From assembly GCA_017163975.1 (NCBI GenBank), contig JAFFSR010000292.1, forward strand, positions 3,293,501-3,357,500: a DNA stretch of 64,000 nt, in the 5' to 3' direction. Source of the DNA: Anastatus disparis. Lineage: Eukaryota; Arthropoda; Insecta; Hymenoptera; Eupelmidae. A model generated the notes under the pieces. It was not told the DNA's origin and did no database searches. It saw nothing but the letters and a program-made list of their open reading frames with translations. The position numbers and the translations under genes were made by a program. Shown in pieces: positions 11,599 through 22,747 of this stretch (the stretch's first letter is position 1; each line of letters begins with the position of its first letter).

Positions 11599-11838
11599 TG
11601 TTGAAAATATAATTAAAGCAGAGCACAATCTTATTATAAATAAAGTCTTTATTTTAATCAATACAAAACAACTTAATTTTAATTAAGCAATATCTTTATA
11701 GTAATAGAACTTCTGACTTCAACAGACGGACTTGAACTAAATGAAACGACGACGAGACGCGACTTGACTTTCTTCAATTGTCTATTACAAAATCTCAATA
11801 GGTGGCGACACCTAGTATGAGTGTGCATATATCCAACA
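11599..11838 (-). repeat. Copia LTR (5' LTR relative to the element)
   Basis: 240 bp, TGTTGAAAAT to ATATCCAACA. By eye it differs from the other LTR at about three positions. It is followed by the AAATA target duplication. Confidence 0.95.
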
Positions 11839-12706
11839 AAATAATTTCTATTCACATTTTTAAGCAAATTTTTAGAGTAGTTTACGTAAGATCCAAAAAA
11901 ATTAAAAATTAAAAATAAATTTTTTTTTAATTTTCAAAATATTCTAAAATTATAACTGCGCTAAGAAAATAAGTTTTTCAAAGCTTGTTTTATTTAGGCC
12001 ATTGCAAATGATTTCCATAGAAATTTTCGAGCAAATCTATCGAATGGTTTTTGTGTAATAGAAAAAAAATGAAAAATAGAGATTTTTTCCAAAATTTTCA
12101 AAATGCTCTAAAATTAGTAGTATGCCAAGAAAATCAGTTTTAAAATGTTTTTATTATTTTAACAGTAACAAATAATTACCATACAAATTTTCAAACAAAT
12201 TCTTAGAGTAGTTTACGTAAAACCCCAAAAAAATGAAAAATTTTTAAAAAATTTTTCAAAATTCTCTTAAATTAAAACTGCACTAAAGAAATGAGTTTTC
12301 CAAAGCTAATTTTCCTCAGACAATAGCGAATAACTTGCATACAAATTTTGGAGCAAATCTATCGAATGGTTTTCATAAAATAAAAAAAAAATAAAGAAAA
12401 AATTTTTTTTTCGAAATTTTTAAAATGGTTTATAATTAAAAGTGCGCTAAGAAAATCAGTTAGTAAAAGTTTTTCTTCTTTTTGCAGTCACAAATAATGT
12501 CCATACAAATTTTCAAGAAAATTCTTCGAGTAGTTTACGTAAAATACCAAAAAAATGAAAAATAAAAATTTTTTTAAAATTATTAAAATGGCTAAAAAAA
12601 ACTGAGCTAAAAAGATCAATTTTCAATAGCTTCCCCGCCAGTTAGACAAAATTTGAAGCAAATCCATCGAGTAGTTCTCGAGATATTTTTGGCGTACTGA
12701 AATCAT

Positions 12707-12737
<31 letters not shown>

Positions 12738-12847
12738 TTTTCTGGAAACCACTTTTTTCGACTCCTTGAGTCTAAATATGTACAAATTGATGAAAAAATA
12801 GAAAAAAAATTTTTTTATCGATACAATGCTTTCTCTATGAGAAAGCA

Positions 12848-13470
12848 ATAAAGAGAAAAGTATAAAAATTAAATAAAATAAACAAAATAAAAGAATCTAT
12901 AATTGAAATAAAGAGAAAACTAAATGTTAAATAAAAGTGATAGCAAAAAAGAAAGGCTTATAAGAGAAAGAAGCAAAGAGTAAATTCCTAAAAAGAAAAT
13001 GTGAAAATACGAAAAAATGAGAAGAAGACAAAATTGTTACTTGAGTAAGAGAAAGAAAAAGAAAATAGAAAAGTATAAAATCAATGAAAAAAAAATATGA
13101 ATCAGAGAAAATGAAAAGAAAAATATAAGTGCGAAAAGAGAAAATTATAGCTCGAAAAAGAGAGAAGGAAAGAATAAGAAACAAGTGAAAGATTAAACAT
13201 GAGTGAAAGAAAAAAAAAAGAAAAAAATCGAAAAAATAGAAAGAAAAAAAAATAAAATGATAAGAAATAAGATACAAAAATGAAAGAATGTGTTATAAAA
13301 ATATAGAAAAAAATCGATATCGGATAAAAGTAAAAGAAAAGATTGCCAAAAGTCTAAAGGATAAAGAAACACTCTTAAATAATTATCAAATAAATTCTAA
13401 CCTTTTTGCTGTTTGGTACTGTTCTTCTTGTTGATTGATCACATCATCATCTTCATCATCAAAAAATAAT
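12848..13470. other. A/G-rich low-complexity sequence
   Basis: Runs of AAAGAGAAAA and GAAAGA dominate. No gene seen. The minus-strand open frame at 12927-13277 (rich in Phe and Ser) is a composition artefact, like the one at 85-633. Confidence 0.5.
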
Positions 13471-13472
13471 TT

Positions 13473-13917
13473 TTAATTCATTGCAGCAATGTCCAATAAT
13501 TTCTTATTTTTTTCTAAAGCTTTATTTGTTGTTCTTTTATGTTTTGCAATTTTTCTTTCCAAAATAACAGCACTAGGAAAAGATTCGCGTCTCATTTGAG
13601 AGATTACAGTGCCATCAGATGAAATCTTCAACGAATTTAAATAATCTTGATCATCTAAAGAAAAAAATTAACAATTTATTTTTCCATTTGTTATTAAAAA
13701 AAAATTTAACATATTTTTATTATTATTAACAAGTTACCGGACAAATATGTTATTACAGATTTCAATTTCTACTTACCGCTACTTCTAATAATTTTAGCTG
13801 TATACCACTTGGATCCCCATTTGGCTGAAGTTTTATTTTATTTTTTTTAATTTTATGCTGCTGCAGTACACTGGTTGTGGATGGATCACTTTCCACCCAT
13901 AAAATTAAATGATACAT
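13473..13917 (-). CDS. Candidate host gene, last two exons (partial, unrecognised)
   Basis: On the minus strand two exons can be joined across a GT-AG intron with a preserved frame. A 48-bp exon lies at 13777-13824, preceded by the acceptor CTTCAG and followed by the donor GTAAGT, and encodes KWGSKWYTAKIIRSS. The final exon, 13473-13654, preceded by TTTCTTTAG, encodes 60 codons including DDQDYLNSLKISSDG and EKNKKLLDIAAMN and ends at a TAA. The split codon (G plus AT) is completed correctly. Upstream, an ATG at 13917 opens MYHLILWVESDPSTTS, which could be an earlier exon, but its link to the 48-bp exon is unproven. I do not recognise the family. Lysine-rich C-terminal helix; no membrane segment. 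It could be a host gene fragment or a transposon gene. Confidence 0.4.
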
Positions 13918-14215
13918 GATTTTAATATATACTCAAATTCAACAACTTAACCTCTCGTATTTATTTTTAATGTTTTTCTAAATACTGAACAAACATGAAG
14001 TTCACAATATAAAGAATTATAAACTATATTGTTGGTTGTCATGACAATATAGAAAAATTAAATTTTTCATAGAACGTTTGGAATGTTTACGTAAATAGAA
14101 TAAACTGTTAAATTAGTTAAACTGCATAAATATTCGAATCAACGAATGTTCCTATAAACAAGATGCCAAAACGCCCCGAAAGTTCTTATGAATATTGTTC
14201 ATCAAAACAATTCAG
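13918..14215. other. AT-rich intergenic sequence
   Basis: No gene, repeat or structural signal recognised apart from general AT-richness. Confidence 0.4.
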
Positions 14216-14705
14216 AAATCGAAAGCTTTATTTGTCAACGGCTAATTTTGCATGGAATTTAGTTTTGTGACTAACTTGCTGGGAAGCTATTGATCATTGG
14301 TTCTTCTAGCGTAGTTTTCATTTTAAAGTTTAAAAAAAAAAAAAAAAATTCGATTTTTCGTTTTTTGTTTTTTTTTTATTTACTACTCGTACGAGAACAC
14401 GTAAGTAGCGCCAGACGTGCTTTGAGACGCTCTGTACTTTTTTTACTTTTTTCTGCCGCAAGCTGCCTTCGGGCGTTTTTGTTTCAGGGTACTTGCAGGC
14501 GCCTTAATGCAAGACAGTGTCTGTTTCAAGTTTGTGAGCAGTGATGCTGTTCTTGCTTTGCTGATGTGAGTTTTTCTGGACCGGTGGGCTTTTTTGAGGT
14601 TAGTGACAAACTGAATGTTTTTGGAGGGAAGGCAGTATTTTGGTGGTTTTCAGAACACGCCAAGCGGCGAAAAATTTTTTAAATTTGCCGCAAGAGGTCG
14701 CTATC

Positions 14706-15791
14706 ATGGATCAATGTGCCATATGTAAGCAGCCGTCATCTGACATATGTGGAACAAAGAGATTGTATAATTGCTCGACTTGTCGTCAGCGCTGTCATGC
14801 TAAATGTATGTCATGCATACAATTAGTAGGCACAGGTTACCACTATACCTGCAACAAATGTGTGAAGACAAAGACAAAGAATGAGAGGGGTACCCCCTCC
14901 AGTTCACATGCTCGTGATGCTAGCATTAATAATAGCCAACTACTTGATGTCGGTAAGGCAGAGAAGAAGTCGCCCCTCAGCACATCGACTCCATCGAGAA
15001 CTGACACGCAAGTACCACCGGTTATCGTCATACAGGGGCAATCAACAACCAAGGAACATCAGAAGGCTAGTGGCGCGGCGAAAAATAAGAAGATAAGCTT
15101 AAGTAACACTTTAAATAATAACAATTTAATTCAACCGGCGCATAATAAAGGTGGCACTGCGCGTGTTGCCCCCGCTGCCAATATTAAAAATGATAAAACA
15201 ATGAATTTAACAAATAACAATGTAAAATTGAATAGTAATGCTGACATCTCCATTTCTCAAGCTGCTTTGTCTGAAATTGAAGGAAATTTGTCTCGTAAGC
15301 TTAACTCAGTCTTAGGCGCTTTCGATCGGATCCGGAGTGTTGAGAGCAGCATAATGGGTATTGATGATGGCTTGCGAGGCATCTTAGATAAACTTAAAAA
15401 TCAGGACAAAGTAATAAAGAATTTTGAAGTAATGCAGGCAAGGCTGCTTGATGAAAATATTAAATTAAGGGAGATAGTCAGTAGTTTGGAAAATAAATTG
15501 TCCACTCTAATTGAGAAGTATGATAAGACTGATTTAAATTTAAATTCTAAAATTAATAGCCTTCAATCTGCTATACAAGCTGAATTTAATGGAGTGGACA
15601 AAAATTTTTCAGAACTTGGGATGGGGTTGGCATGCGTGGTGCAGACCGTCTCTGATCTCAGTGTGCAGGAGCGTGTAGAAGAGCGTGAAAATGTCTCACA
15701 CACTGACACGAATTCAAAGGGAACAGCAGACGTCAACACACAAATTATCAACACAGAAATAGCAAAGGAAAACTCTCTTCCCAATGACTAA
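14706..15791 (+). CDS. LINE ORF1 protein with PHD-like zinc finger
   Basis: About 361 residues from the first ATG (MDQCAICKQ). Residues ~4-52 form a Cys4-His-Cys3 pattern: CAIC, CSTC, HAKC and CNKC, i.e. a PHD-type finger, known in ORF1 of several insect and other animal LINE groups. The middle (~70-190) is a low-complexity Ser/Asn/Thr linker. Residues ~190-320 are heptad-like and probably a coiled coil (e.g. LSRKLNSVLGAFDRIRS), as expected for an RNA-binding ORF1 multimer. The frame is open further upstream from a TTG at 14640, but ATG at 14706 is the natural start. Intact, in contrast to ORF2. It ends 42 bp before the ORF2 ATG. Confidence 0.8.
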   Translation: MDQCAICKQPSSDICGTKRLYNCSTCRQRCHAKCMSCIQLVGTGYHYTCNKCVKTKTKNERGTPSSSHARDASINNSQLLDVGKAEKKSPLSTSTPSRTDTQVPPVIVIQGQSTTKEHQKASGAAKNKKISLSNTLNNNNLIQPAHNKGGTARVAPAANIKNDKTMNLTNNNVKLNSNADISISQAALSEIEGNLSRKLNSVLGAFDRIRSVESSIMGIDDGLRGILDKLKNQDKVIKNFEVMQARLLDENIKLREIVSSLENKLSTLIEKYDKTDLNLNSKINSLQSAIQAEFNGVDKNFSELGMGLACVVQTVSDLSVQERVEERENVSHTDTNSKGTADVNTQIINTEIAKENSLPND

Positions 15792-15832
15792 GCCAGATCA
15801 CCTCGGTGAGTCGAAAAGGGAGAAGGGGTGCA

Positions 15833-18652
15833 ATGCGAGCGGGCTTTTTGAATGTGACTTCTTTGAGGGCTCACATTGGACAGGTGCGTGAGCTCCTATG
15901 TGACGACCATTCTTATGATCTGTTTGGAGTGGCTGAGACCTGGCTGGGTCCGACTGTCTCGGATGACGTCATTCAGGTTAAAGGGTATAAAATTTTTAGA
16001 CAGGATAGAAACCTTCATGGAGGAGGGGTTGCTCTTTACGTCAAAGATAGTTTGAAATGTGAGATATGAGCTTTTTCGAATACCACAACTATAACTGCCA
16101 GTGGCAAGCCTGAAGTGCCTGAATACATTTTTTGTTCTGTTAAAGCAGGCAACTCTGAATCTGTGTTGGTTTCCATCATTTACCGTCCTCCTGTCATTTC
16201 CTTTACAAAAGATTCGGATCTAATTGATAAATTAGTAAGTTTGACTCCCGATTTTTCTTTTAAGATTATAATGGGAGATCTGAATGCCGATCTCCTGCGA
16301 GAAAGCAGTGATGCGAAGTTTCTTAGTAAACTGTCCGCTGAGCTTTCGCTTCAGTTGGTCCAGCACGGTGCCACACATATAACTCCATCGTCGCGCACAT
16401 GGATTGACCTGATTTTTGTAGATGACAATGACATCATACTGGACGCACGTAACGTACCTGCGAACTTTCATAGTCGGCACAATTTAATTGAAGTTTCTAT
16501 AGCCTACAATGCTAGCAGTTTAGTGCAAGATCCAATTAAGTATCGAAATTATAAAAATATTAGTGGAAAATTATTATTGGAGAAATTGGCCGGCTATGAT
16601 TGGTCCAAATTGACAACTGATATAGTGGATCCTGAGTCTGCACTTGACTGCATTTGTGATAATCTTACTGCTGCTATTGAAGACTTAGCACCAGTGAAAA
16701 TATTTAAATGTACGAAAAAGAAGCCACCATGGATGGATGGAGAGTTGTCACAGATGCAGCGCAGGAGGGATGCCACATATAGGCGATACAAACGGACAAA
16801 CGACAATAAATATTTTTCAGAATTTTTAATTTTACGTAAGTCGTTGGACGAGCAGATTGAGCGCGCAAGAAGTGAATATTATCATAACAGACTGTTCGAG
16901 GCTCTTGCAGGTGGTAATTTCTGGAAGGAGTTGAGAGAGCTGGGACTCTTATCCGGACCTCAAGGGGATCTGAATGGATTTGCTCCAGATGAGCTTAATG
17001 CGCACTTTGCTGGGGTGTCGGTTTCGCCACATGATGATGGTGAGAAACGTAAGAAGTTTCTTTCTGAATGCAGCGAAAATGGTTTCGCTTTTAAATCAAT
17101 TAATATTAACGATGTTATTCTTGCAGTTTCTCACTTCTCATCGCAGGTTCGTGGGGAGGACGGCATTCCGCAAAGTGTGATACTTAAAGCATTACCATTT
17201 ATTGGTGAACATCTTGTGACTCTGTTCAATTCTTCTTTTGCGCGGGGGGTTTTCCCTGGCCTTTGGAAACAGGCACGTATTGTGCCATTAAAGAAGTGCT
17301 CTGCACCCAAATCGCCTAAAGACTTCAGGCCTATTGCTATTTTATGTTTTCTTTCAAAGGTACTTGAGAAGATCGCCCATGACCAGTTGCAAGAGTACAT
17401 TACTGCTAATAAAATACTTGACCCAATGCAGACTGCCTTCAAAAAGCACAACTCGGCACAAACAGCTATTCTTAAATTAACTGATGACATAAGATCGGGT
17501 CTAGACAAAAAACTCGTCACGTTACTTTTACTTTTTGACTTCAGTAAGGCATTCGACACGATCTCTCCCTTCAAGTTACTTACTAGGCTTAGATCGATGG
17601 GGCTTTCCAAGGATGCTCTCTTGTGGATTAACTCCTATATATCAGGAAGGAAACAAATGGTTTCCACGCATTTAAACGAGGAATCGAGTTGGCTGACAAC
17701 CAACCTTGGAGTTCCCCAGGGTTAAGTACTGGGGCCTCTGTTGTTTTGTCTTTACATTAATGACGTACGTGACGCTCTTGACTCTAGTTGCGTCGAGCAC
17801 CTACTCTATGCAGACGATCTGCAAATTTACACGCAGGTACCTCGCGAGAATGTGGAAGAGGGTATTCTCACTCTACAGAGGGCAGCCAAAGCAGTGTCGG
17901 AGTGGGCTGCTGGTGTCTCCCTCACTTTGAATTCTAATAAAACCAAGGCAATCGTCTTTGGCAATAGTCGTTTTGTAAATTCTTTTTATGCTGATAGGTC
18001 ACGTACGATTGATCTTGAGGGAGGCATTAGTATACCTTTCTCTGACTCCGTGACGAGTCTTGGTGTTGTGCTTGACCCTAAACTTTCATGGGTACCGCAC
18101 GTTGATATGATTACAAAAAAGTTTAATAAAGTTTTGTATGCCCTGCGGTTTTTCCGTCGGTACACCACGGAGACTCTGCGTAAACAGCTAGCAACCGCCC
18201 TGCTGTTTCCACATCTTGACTATTGTTCGGTAGTTCTGCTCGATGCTTCTCAGGAGTTGAGAAGACGAATACAGAGATTACAAAATTCATGTGTGAGATA
18301 TGTAATGGGTTTGAGAATGGGTGATCATGTCTCTCCTTATAGAACCGTGTTGGGTTGGCTGCGCACTGATTCGAGGAGACAGTATTTTTTGGCTGTGTTT
18401 ATGTACAAAATCGTGCGCATGAATACTCCGGAGCATCTAGTGAGTCTCTTCACTAGACGTGTATCTAGGACGGCTACTGGGGGAGAGACTAAGGATCTTG
18501 CGGTGCCCTTTATGAGCACTGAGACTGGAAGGAATTCCTTCCAAGTTCAAGGTGCGCATTTTTGGAACTCCCTGCCTGCTGAGATTAAACATCTTCCATC
18601 TCTCAGCAGGTTCAAAGCGGCGGTGAGAGGGTACTTGCTCGACCTAGATTAA
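15833..18652 (+). pseudogene. LINE ORF2: endonuclease and reverse transcriptase, two in-frame stops
   Basis: One frame throughout. The N-terminal AP-like endonuclease shows GFLNVTSLRAH, AETWL, GGGVALYV, IYRPP and IMGDLNADL. The reverse transcriptase shows RIVPLKK, KDFRPIAIL, LLLFDFSKAFDTI, LGVPQG and the catalytic LLYADDLQIY, followed by a thumb and a C-terminal region ending YLLDLD. TGA at 16067-16069 and TAA at 17723-17725 interrupt it. The second falls directly after GVPQG, where the family has a serine codon, so each stop can be a single substitution. ORF2 starts at ATG 15833; an in-frame GTG lies 27 bp upstream. Confidence 0.88.
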
Positions 18653-19166
18653 TATTTTTTTACTATATATTTATGTTAATTTATTTAATTTATTTTTGTA
18701 ACGTCCTGTATATAGGTTTAAGGTGTGAGTGTATTTATTGTATGAGTGTTGGCTGAATGGTTGGTGAGTGAGAATTTTTATTTTGATCTTATTTTTGACT
18801 GCGTTTCATGCTATTGCGTACGCTTGTTATTTTTATTTTATTATGTATTAAATTTAATTTTTTAAAAATTTTAATACTATGACTGATAGATATTGTAAGA
18901 CTGATTTTTATTTATATAATTATTTTTATTTATATTGCGTGTATTTTATGATTACTTTGTGATATCACTTTTATTTATTTTTGTTTGTGACTTACTTATT
19001 CAGTATTATTAGGTTTAGTGACTGACTGTGATATTAATTGTGCAATATTTACATTTATACTTTTTTATAGCATTTTGTGCAATATTTATTGTTTTTGTAT
19101 TTACAAATTGTATTACACGTTTTTGTACTTTTATACAAAATAAAATAATATCTATCTATCTATCTA
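18653..19166 (+). other. LINE 3' UTR and (TATC)n tail
   Basis: AT-rich, no coding signal; ends in TATCTATCTATCTATC at about 19150-19166. A tetranucleotide tail instead of poly(A) is a family feature of some LINE clades. Confidence 0.7.
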
Positions 19167-20823
19167 TACTTGATGAATTTGCTCCAAAATTTGCATGGAA
19201 TTTATTTGTGTTTGCCCGGATAAAATGAATTTTTAAAAACTGATTTTCTTAGCTTAGTTTTAATTTTAGAACATTTTGAAATTAAAAAAAAAATGTTTCT
19301 ATTTATTAAGCCAATAAAATCTTAAAAACTACTCGATGGATTTACTTCAAATTTTCCATACAATTCAATTTTTTGATGAACTGGTGCGGAAGCTATTGAG
19401 AATCGGTTTTCTTAGTGTAGTTTTTTTTTAGAATCATTTTAAGAATTTTAAAAAAATTTCGATTTTTTATTTTTTTTGTATTTCACGTAAACTACTCGGA
19501 GAATTTGTTCGAAAATTTGTATGGAACTTAATTTCGACTGCCAAAAGTATAAAAAATTTTGTAAACTAATTTTCTTAGCGCACTTTTAATTTTAGAGCAT
19601 TTTTAAAATTTAAAAAAAATTTTTATTTTTAATTTTTTTCTATTTTACGAAAACCATTTGATAGATTTGCTCCAAAATTTGTATGCAATTAATTCGCTAC
19701 TGTCTGAAGAAAACAAGCTTTGGAAAACTAATTTTCTTAGCGTGGTTGCAATTTTAGAGAATTTTAAAGATTTAAAAAAAAATTTCGATTCTTCTTTTCT
19801 TATTTTTTTTTTATTCTACGTAAAGTACTCGATAGATTTGTTTTAAAAATTGCAGGGGAATTATTTGCAACTGCTAAAAGAAGGGAAATTTTCAAAAATT
19901 GATTTTCATAGTGTAGTTTTAATTTTAGAGCATTTTTAAAATTTTGAAAAAGAAATTTTGAAAAGAAAATGTTATTTATTTAACCAGTTAAATCTTGAAA
20001 ATTACTCGATGGATTTGCTTCAAATTTTGTATACCATCTATGTTTTTGTATAACTAGGCGGGAAGCTATTGAAAATTTGTATTCATAGTGTATTCTTTTT
20101 TATAGAGCCATTTTAAAAATTTTAAAAAATTTTCGATTTTTAATTTTCTTTTTGGATTTTACGTAAGTTAATTGATGAATTTGCTTTGAGATTTCCATGG
20201 GAATAATTTGCATCTGCCAAAAGAAGGATAACTTTTATAAACCGATCTTTTTAGCGTAGTTTTCATTTTAGAAAATTTTAAAAATTTTCTTAAAAAATTT
20301 TCATATTTCAGTTTTTTTCCATTTTACGTAAAGTACTCGATAGAATTGCTCTAAAATTTGTATAGAAGTTATTTGCTACTGTCTTTATAAACCAAGTTTT
20401 AAAAAAATAATTTTCTTAGCGTAGCTTTATTATCAATTATTTAATTTTATATTTATTTCATAAAAATTTTTATTTTTATTTATCTTCTTACTTAGCGTGG
20501 TTACGTTTAAAAATTTCGTTGTCATCGTTCTTTTAAAGTACAAATTTATCAATAAATATTAATGATAGACAATTTTTTTATATTAAATCACATTTAAATA
20601 AATATAAAAAAAATAATGTAACTCAAAGAGCTCTATGAGAAAGCATTCTGCCAAAGCACTTGGCAGCGTTTTTCTTTTAAATATAATAGAAACAGAATAA
20701 AATTAAACTTAAATAAAATTATAAATCCCCATAATATAAAATATAATTAAAATGTTTCCCAAGTTTTTTATAAAATTATTATTTAATGAAAATTAATATT
20801 TAAACTTAATATTAACAGGAAAA

Positions 20824-21933
20824 GTGGATGCATTTCAATGCCTGTTTCGCAAAAATTTTTATTCTACATCTGAATTTTTAAAAATACATATAAATAGAAT
20901 TCATATTAAAACTATAAGTTGTAGAACATATGGCTTATTTATTAAAATTAAAAATATTAGAAGACATGAAAGAACTCATGAACAAAAAAAGGAATTATGT
21001 ATTTATTGTAAAAAAAATTTTAGTACGAAATCTAATTTAATAAGACATATATAGGGATATATCTGGAACTTTTTAATTTTGAGAAATTGTCTTCACAACA
21101 ATTCAAAAGTCTATAATACAAGTTTCTGGAGTGGCACACACTTCAATAAGAGCTTAAATTACTCGTTTCTGTAAGTAGAGTATGTAATTAAATTTTGGTA
21201 TCGATTGAACAATCGTTGTTCACGGTACATAATTTTATACGTCAAAAATGATACTTTTTTCATATTTTTCTACGTGTGTTTCTTGAGCTATAAAAAAAGT
21301 AACGTTCTTTCGATCATTCTCAAATTTTTTGAGCATAATGAATATGGTAAAAAAAATAGTTTAAGCCTACCCTGGTACATGTGCCCCTCTTTAGGAAGCT
21401 GTTAGACTATTTTTAATGTTAGTGTAATTTTTAGGTGAAAATCACACTAACATTAAAAATAGTCTAACAGCTTTCTAAAGAGGGGCACATGTACCAGGGT
21501 AGGCTTAAACTGTTCTTCTTACCATATTCATTATGCTCAAAAAATTTGAGAATGATCGAAAGAACGTTACTTTTTTTATAGCTCAAGAAACACACGTAGA
21601 AAAATATGAAAAAAGTATCATTTTTGACGTATAAAATTATGTACCGTGAACAACGATTGTTCAATCGATACCAAAATTTAATTACATACTCTACTTACAG
21701 AAACGAGTAATTTAAGCCCTTATTGAAGTGTGTGTCACTCCAGAAACTTGTATTATAGACTTTTGAATTGTTGTGAAGACAATTTCTCAAAATTAAAAAG
21801 TTCCAGATATATCCCTATATTAGCCAAGCATAGGAAACAAAAATTTACATGCTTTATTTGTAATAAAAAATTTTCAAGAAATGATCATTTAAAAAGGCAT
21901 ATAAAAAATCACGTGAATAATATTTTATTTTAA
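20824..21933 (+). pseudogene. C2H2 zinc-finger gene relic, split by a palindromic transposon
   Basis: The left part (20824-21053) has two damaged fingers (QCLFRKNF and SCRTYGLF each lack the second cysteine) and then the start of a good one, CIYCKKNFSTKSNLIRH. The right part (21816-21933) resumes with the missing histidine (AKH) and a second good finger, CFICNKKFSRNDHLKRH. Taking out the insertion and one TATA copy restores the C-x2-C-x12-H-x4-H spacing in frame. A possible splice acceptor (TTAACAG) sits at 20814-20820, so this may be a terminal exon. Function would be DNA binding. Two broken fingers suggest it was already decaying. Confidence 0.6.
21054..21815. mobile_element. 762-bp palindromic (fold-back) transposon
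   Basis: Almost perfect inverted arms of about 370 bp separated by an 18-nt centre (21426-21443). The ends are GGGATATATCTGGAAC and its complement, with TATA on both sides, consistent with a 4-bp TATA (or minimal TA) duplication. It contains no transposase. A 66-codon open frame occurs in both arms only because they are mirror images. Confidence 0.8.
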
Positions 21934-22119
21934 AATTCATAATTATAAAATTATTTTTTATAACAATAAAATATTTATTTGCAGTAAAAAAAATTTGGTT
22001 TATGAATTTAAAATTATGATCAGTTTATATAATATAAAAACATTAAAAAAGGTATTATATTTTTTATAATATAAATTTATATTAAAAATTTTTTATTTTT
22101 AATTTTTAAATGTTATATA
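21934..22119. other. AT-rich spacer
   Basis: No feature recognised between the zinc-finger relic and the gypsy-like LTR. Confidence 0.4.
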
Positions 22120-22747
22120 TGTTACGGATTCTATATCCTATAAAATGAATAAGAATTAATATCAGCAATATACAAAGAATGCGACGAATACACGTTCCAA
22201 CAAGTAAAGACAGAAAACGCTGACTGTCATACTAACAAGTTATAACCTGCCTGGAAACAACGAAAAGCGTCGAGCACCATAGAAAAAGAGCTGACCACCC
22301 AGCAACAGGTTAAGACCAGAACGAAAAGTCACTGACGGACTGATCAGCAAATTCCAACCAATAACGAATATTCTAGAAGGATAGGCACGTGGAAACAACG
22401 AATTTAGCGAGTATAAATACAGCCGGACATCCCACGAGGAGTCAGTCAGTAGACCATCAATAGAGAGATGTAGAGAGAGTAAGCAACCAACCTTTAGCCA
22501 CGAACGACGGGAGTGCGCCCGTTTGGAGCAAGCAGCAAGGAACGTATTAGGCGACGAATTAATAATAGGACATATCTCTCTCTCGACGAAAGTATTAATA
22601 AACTTATATTCATATCATAACTACTGAGTATTTATTTAATTCTTCACGCAAACTGACTGCTTGGGTTTACCAAGATTAGTCGTGATACAAAAGATACCCA
22701 CCATCTTATAATTAAATATAAATATACACATACGTAAAAACGTAACA
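22120..22747 (+). repeat. Gypsy-like 5' LTR
   Basis: 628 bp, TGTTACGGATTC to AAACGTAACA. Contains the core promoter noted separately and AATAAA-type signals at about 22605. Nearly identical to 30117-30744. Confidence 0.95.
22412..22450 (+). promoter_or_regulatory. Gypsy-like LTR core promoter
   Basis: TATAAATA at 22412-22419 is followed 30 nt later by TCAGTCAGT (22442-22450), which matches the arthropod initiator TCAGT. The spacing is that of a classic TATA plus Inr promoter, so U3/R probably meet near 22443. The same pair recurs in the 3' LTR. Confidence 0.7.

Larger units (their letters stand above)
1476..11838 (-). mobile_element. Ty1/Copia LTR retrotransposon, nested and decayed
   Basis: A 10.4-kb element read on the minus strand. 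Matching 240-bp LTRs start TGTTG and end CAACA, and the target duplication AAATA is present on both sides (1471-1475 and 11839-11843). The domain order is gag, DSG protease, integrase, reverse transcriptase, RNase H, which is the Copia order (integrase before reverse transcriptase). The length is inflated by a nested family-H copy (4706-6345) and by a TIR element and microsatellites in the leader. The two LTRs differ at about three of 240 positions by eye, so insertion is recent, yet the coding region carries in-frame stops and frameshifts. Confidence 0.95.
1052..12847 (+). repeat. Family H copy A, interrupted by Copia
   Basis: The left end at about 1052 carries CGCTGCCAAGTGCTTTGGC followed by AATGCTTTCTTATAGAG. 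The right end at 12827-12847 is the perfect hairpin TGCTTTCTC-TAT-GAGAAAGCA. Removing the Copia element (1476-11838) leaves about 1.43 kb of family-H sequence: AT-rich units of about 160 bp with recurring TTTACGT and AGAGCATTTTGAAAATTTT-like blocks, then a CA repeat at 12707-12733. The junction sequence matches the uninterrupted unit near 12150, which confirms that Copia landed in a pre-existing copy. Confidence 0.75.
14390..19166 (+). mobile_element. Full-length non-LTR retrotransposon (CR1/Jockey-like LINE)
   Basis: A 4.8-kb LINE with a 316-bp leader, ORF1 with a PHD-like finger, ORF2 with endonuclease and reverse transcriptase, an AT-rich 3' UTR and a (TATC)n tail. It is flanked by TACTCG (14384-14389) and TACTTG (19167-19172), an imperfect short target duplication within family H. 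There is no RNase H domain after reverse transcriptase, which argues against I/R1 types with RNase H. ORF2 has two in-frame stops but no frameshift. A second, truncated copy lies at 56690-58435. Confidence 0.85.
14216..20674 (-). repeat. Family H copy B, interrupted by a LINE
   Basis: Family-H sequence on both sides of the LINE: 14216-14389 and 19167-20674. The far end is intact (CTCTATGAGAAAGCATTC then CCAAAGCACTTGGCAGCG, 20631-20668). The hairpin end is missing, so this copy is truncated near 14216. The site where the LINE landed reads TACTCGATGAATT in other copies. Confidence 0.7.

Noticed and set aside
21205..21664. Identical 66-codon frames on both strands
   Set aside because: They are the two mirror-image arms of one palindromic transposon, not duplicated genes.
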